A model generated the notes under the pieces. The model saw only the letters and a program-made list of their open reading frames with translations. It made no database searches and had not been told where the DNA came from. This document shows positions 60,691 to 64,000 of a stretch of 64,000 nucleotides of DNA, piece by piece; within the stretch, counting starts at the first letter, position 1; every line of letters begins with the position of its first letter. The position numbers and the translations under genes were made by a program. The DNA is from Adiantum capillus-veneris (Eukaryota > Streptophyta > Polypodiopsida > Polypodiales > Pteridaceae), in NCBI GenBank assembly GCA_014529385.2, contig CM043956.1, positions 84,805,721 to 84,869,720 of the forward strand. Reading direction: 5' to 3'.

Positions 60691-61640
60691 TTAAGTGTTT
60701 CAAGAACATTTTTTGTTGGCCTTATATCTTGTGTCCATATCTAGGTGTCTATTGAGAATGAAATAAGCTAGAAAAAACTAAAAAGTATTTAGTCCTCAAA
60801 ATTCCAAAATGAGAGTTTGAACAATTGATGTATGATCATTTTTTGTTGGGTGTAAGTCCTTCTATTGTGAATTGATGGTGTAAGCGTTTGAAATAATCAT
60901 CTTTGTATTGCAACTAGCTAGATTAAACATATTCGCTTTGAAATAATTATCTTTGTATTCAAACTAACTAGATTAAACATATATTCAATATTTTTTGTAA
61001 ATGCCAATTGATTGCTTAGATAGTAAACATCGAGTATAAATGGTTATTGAAGAATTTGTCCTTTGGATTATGTGAAGATTTATTTCTTTGATTGTAACAA
61101 GATTTTATTCAAAGATATACAGTGCGAGTATTTTGTTCCAAACTATGATTTTGTTTCTCTTCTAGATGATGCAGAGAATTGAAATTTATATCTTGAATTT
61201 TTTTCAATAGAGGGAAGCTAGGACTAGTAGAATTTTTTAGCTTGTCATGTAGCAATCGGAACATTGTATCAAGGTTTATTGCAAAGCAATGATTGTATAA
61301 TGTATAACCATTGTTTAAGATTGTGAATTAGAAGTAGAAGGCAATGCAAGTTCCAAAACATGTGCAATTCCATAAGGAGAATCCAACACAAATACTTTTG
61401 CCCCTCAGGATTTTTAAATCAAAGTGCATGGTGAGCCGGACCTTCCATCCACCAAGAGATCAATGCATTTGTGAATTACACTACTTGCAAATTTGATTTA
61501 AATGTTTGAATGTTATGATGATATTTGAAGGCAAAGACCCCTTCAATTGTGTGGCAAAGCAACAAATGTATGATGTATGATAATGATTCAATTTTCTATA
61601 TCGTGTTGCATATTTATCGCAGTATTAACTTACACATTTT
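60691..61640. other. AT-rich spacer, no gene seen
   Basis: No supported frame. It contains one 50-bp tandem duplication (60887-60936 and 60937-60985): TTTGAAATAAT.ATCTTTGT, then ACTA.CTAGATTAAACATAT. Confidence 0.7.
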
Positions 61641-63530
61641 GCTAGCATAGAGGACACCCTATGGCCCTAGGACCATAGATGCCATCATATCCCATGTAAA
61701 ATTTCTCTTTTACCATAGAGGAAATCTTATGGATCTAGGGTCATAAGACGCCAACATAGTGCATAAATGGCTTCTTATAAGTATATATGTAAACATAGTG
61801 CATAGAGGGAATTTTACTAGCATAAAGACCGCCCTATGGCCTTGGGACCATAGTGTGCCAACATAGAGCATAGAGGGATTTTTATTAGAACCTTGTTGCC
61901 CTTGGGACACCATAGTGCCATAAAGTGGTTTTTGTATATATAGTAGAGAATTCTCACACACATGATACCTTGGTCACTATCTAGCCCTTGGACCATATGA
62001 TAGTAGCATAGAGAACACCCTATAGCCCTAGAATTTCCTTCTATCCCTAGCGCCATACACTGCCAACATATAGTATACATGGTTTCTTCATAGAGCAAAC
62101 CTTTTAGCCCTACACTATAGAGTGTAAACCTAGACCTATAATGTATCATACTAGCATAGAAGGCACCCTATGACCCTGAGGCCAAAGAGTACCAATTTAG
62201 GGCATAAAGGGTCTTTTCCTAAGTTGAAGGGCACCTTGTGGGCCTAGGCAGCACCCTATGGCCCCAGGGCCATAGGGTGTCAACATAGTCAAATGGGGTG
62301 TAAACTTAGAGCATAGAGGGTTTCTTACTATCATGGAGGACACCCTATTTCCTTGGTGCCATATGGTGCAAACATATAGCATGGAGGGTTTCTCGCTAGC
62401 ATAGAGAGCACCCTATGGCCTTGGGGCCATATGATTCCAAAAAAGAGCATAAACGGTTTTTTCATAGCATAGAGGATAGCTTATTTCCCTGGGGCCATAT
62501 GATACAAAAATAAAAGAGTCTTAAGAAGGGCACCTAGGCCACTAAATCACCATGGGGCCATAAGGTGGTCTTTATGGGGAATGCTCCTAAAGGATTTCTT
62601 GGCTATCCTATGGCCTTTGGCTACCAACATAGAGTTTAGATGGTTTCTTACTAACATAGAGCTCACCTTGTGGCCTACGGTCTTTAGATTCTAGTATAGA
62701 GTTCCAATGGTTTCATACTAGGCATAAGGGGCACCCTATGGCCTTGGGGCCATAGAGTGTCAATGTAGAGCATAGAGGTTTCCTTTCTAACATAGAGGGC
62801 ACCATGTGGCCTAGGAGCCATTTGATACACCCTATGGCCCGAGGGTTGTAGGTTGCTAATGTAGACAAGGTTTCTTAGTAGCATTAAAAAGGGTACCTTG
62901 TGGCCCTCAAGTCTCCATAGGGTGCCAACATAGAGCGTAGAAGGTTTTTCTTACTAGCATAGAGGACATCCTATGGCCTTGGGGCCATTGGGTTTCAAGA
63001 TTGAGCATAGAGGATTTCATACTAGCATAGAGGCTACCTTGTGACGCTAGGTCCATAGGGTGCAAACATAGAAAATAGAGGATTTCTTACTATCATACAG
63101 GGTACCTTGTGCCCCTAGGTCCATAGGGTGAAAACATAGAGCATAGAGGATTTGTTACTAGCACAGAGGGCACCCTATGGCCCAAAGGCCATAGAGTGAC
63201 AACATGTAGCATAAAGGGTTTCTTACTAGCATAAGAGGCAGACCTTGTGGCCCTCGGGTCATAGGGTGCCAACATAAAGCATATATGGTTTCTTACTAGT
63301 GCTCATAGAGGGCATCTTGTGGCCCTATGACAACCCATGGCCTTAGAGCCGTAGGGTGACACATAAATAAAGTACCATATGGCTTTGAATCCATATATCT
63401 ATTTATATGTTGAGACCTCCCAACAATCCTAACCCTATGGCCTTGAGGCCATAACGAGATATATTTGGATTATCTTAAAGTCATAGAGATGTCTACAAAG
63501 AGAATAGTATGGCCTGAAGGCCATAAGAAA
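61641..63530 (+). repeat. Palindromic satellite block C2
   Basis: Units of about 75-90 bases in the same orientation as block B2: TTTCTTACTAGCATAGAGG, CACCCTATGGCCTTGGGGCC, ATAGGGTGTCAACATAGAGC. The units are more diverged than in B2 and without the higher-order period. The last units near 63330-63530 fade into unique sequence. Confidence 0.9.
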
Positions 63531-63843
63531 CTTAGTCAAGGAAATCATCCAATGCAAGAAGATCATGGAAATAGAAAATGAGACTTCTTCTCTAGAGCTT
63601 AAAGGCATAAATGTTTCTCCAAGTATACTTCTAGGGCCACCATCATGGACAAAGAACTAATGTAGCTCGATAAAGATTAGGAATCTCTAGACAATAAGGA
63701 ACATAAAAATAAATTCATTGTAGATGTGTTGTCAGTTAGTAAACTTGCTATTTGCGATTAGTTTTTCTAAGCGTGTGAAAAAAAAGAGTTATCAAAATGT
63801 AGATACTTTGGAATCTAAAATTAGGTGTTCTTTAAACTTGCAG
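63531..63843. other. Unique AT-rich sequence upstream of a possible exon
   Basis: A frame of about 45 codons (63533-63660: EIIQCKKIMEIENETSSLEL, KGINVSPSILLGPPSWTKN) ends in TAA. It may be an exon but has no family match. The rest is AT-rich and ends in a splice acceptor TTTAAACTTGCAG at 63843. Confidence 0.35.
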
Positions 63844-64000
63844 TCCTTCAACAAGATATTGCGGCTGACAAAGTTTTACTCGAGATTGTTGGTATAGAGG
63901 ATGCTAATGCCATTGACCCTACTGAGAAAGATTCTATCAATCTCCATGTCAACGAAAGAGTTCTGACGAAGATGACAAGAATCTACAAGTCCTTGAAGGT
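63844..64000 (+). CDS. Possible exon running off the right edge
   Basis: After the acceptor at 63842-63843 one frame is open to the end of the window (LQQDIAADKVLLEIVGIEDA, NAIDPTEKDSINLHVNERVL, TKMTRIYKSLK). The composition is protein-like rather than repeat-like. No domain can be named from about 51 residues, and the downstream sequence is needed. Confidence 0.4.

Noticed and set aside
49110-63530. CRISPR-like array (regular short palindromic repeats)
   Set aside because: Spacers are themselves repeated, unit lengths drift, there are no cas genes and the genome is clearly eukaryotic; this is satellite DNA.

Overview
The window looks like a stretch of a large, repeat-rich land-plant nuclear genome. 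It contains a Ty3/gypsy chromovirus, LTRs with tRNA-Met primer sites (TGGTATCAGAGC type), a CACTA (En/Spm) transposon with short GT-AG introns, LINE debris, very long GA/CT microsatellites and several kilobases of palindromic satellite DNA. I cannot fix the species. The mix (a DUF7869-like transposase family, long GA arrays, much decayed transposon DNA) would suit a fern, lycophyte or other non-model plant, but that is inference. I see no convincing single-copy host gene, no rRNA or tRNA gene and no CRISPR-like array.

Layout. 1-4.8 kb: decayed chromovirus pol (protease end, RT, RNase H, integrase, chromodomain), a polypurine tract and its 3' LTR, which holds a TATA box and a 75-bp tandem repeat. 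4.9-7.6 kb: remnants of a CACTA-type element, interrupted by non-coding DNA with a LINE-like tail. 7.8-11 kb: small tandem duplications and anonymous DNA. 11.0-13.9 kb: an LTR, primer site and CT-rich non-coding interior of a LARD-like retroelement. 15.4-17.2 kb: a dispersed repeat, a LINE zinc-binding remnant and a copia-type LTR end. 17.28-25.78 kb: a solo LTR of the same LARD-like family, split by a complete 7,997-bp CACTA element (17579-25575) with matching 12-bp ends and a TTT target duplication. Its two genes (TnpD-like and TnpA-like) are readable exon by exon but broken.

28.7-47.4 kb: a nearly identical 6.2-6.3 kb unit present three times in tandem. Each unit holds GA arrays, the reverse-strand interior and LTR of the LARD-like element, a spacer, an 88-bp hairpin triplet and the 3' part of a reverse-strand DUF7869-like transposase gene. 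In units 1 and 2 that gene is cut at the same base and joined to a GA array. Only unit 3 runs on into the 5' part of the gene (to 48283) and an upstream ORF (48298-49002) that seems to carry two DUF8039-like modules. Unit 3 in turn has an extra A in a homopolymer that breaks the frame.

49.1-63.5 kb: satellite blocks built on a palindromic core around GGCCCTAGGGCC, in changing orientations. They surround a 1.5-kb AT/CT-rich island (50.7-52.2 kb) and a multi-exon, multiply broken gene of unknown function (57.0-59.9 kb). The block at 49.1-50.7 kb is inverted relative to the block at 52.2-56.9 kb, so the region resembles a giant imperfect fold-back. A possible exon of another gene runs off the right edge.

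The parts do not form a metabolic or regulatory pathway. The window records nested insertion, microsatellite-associated segmental duplication and satellite amplification.
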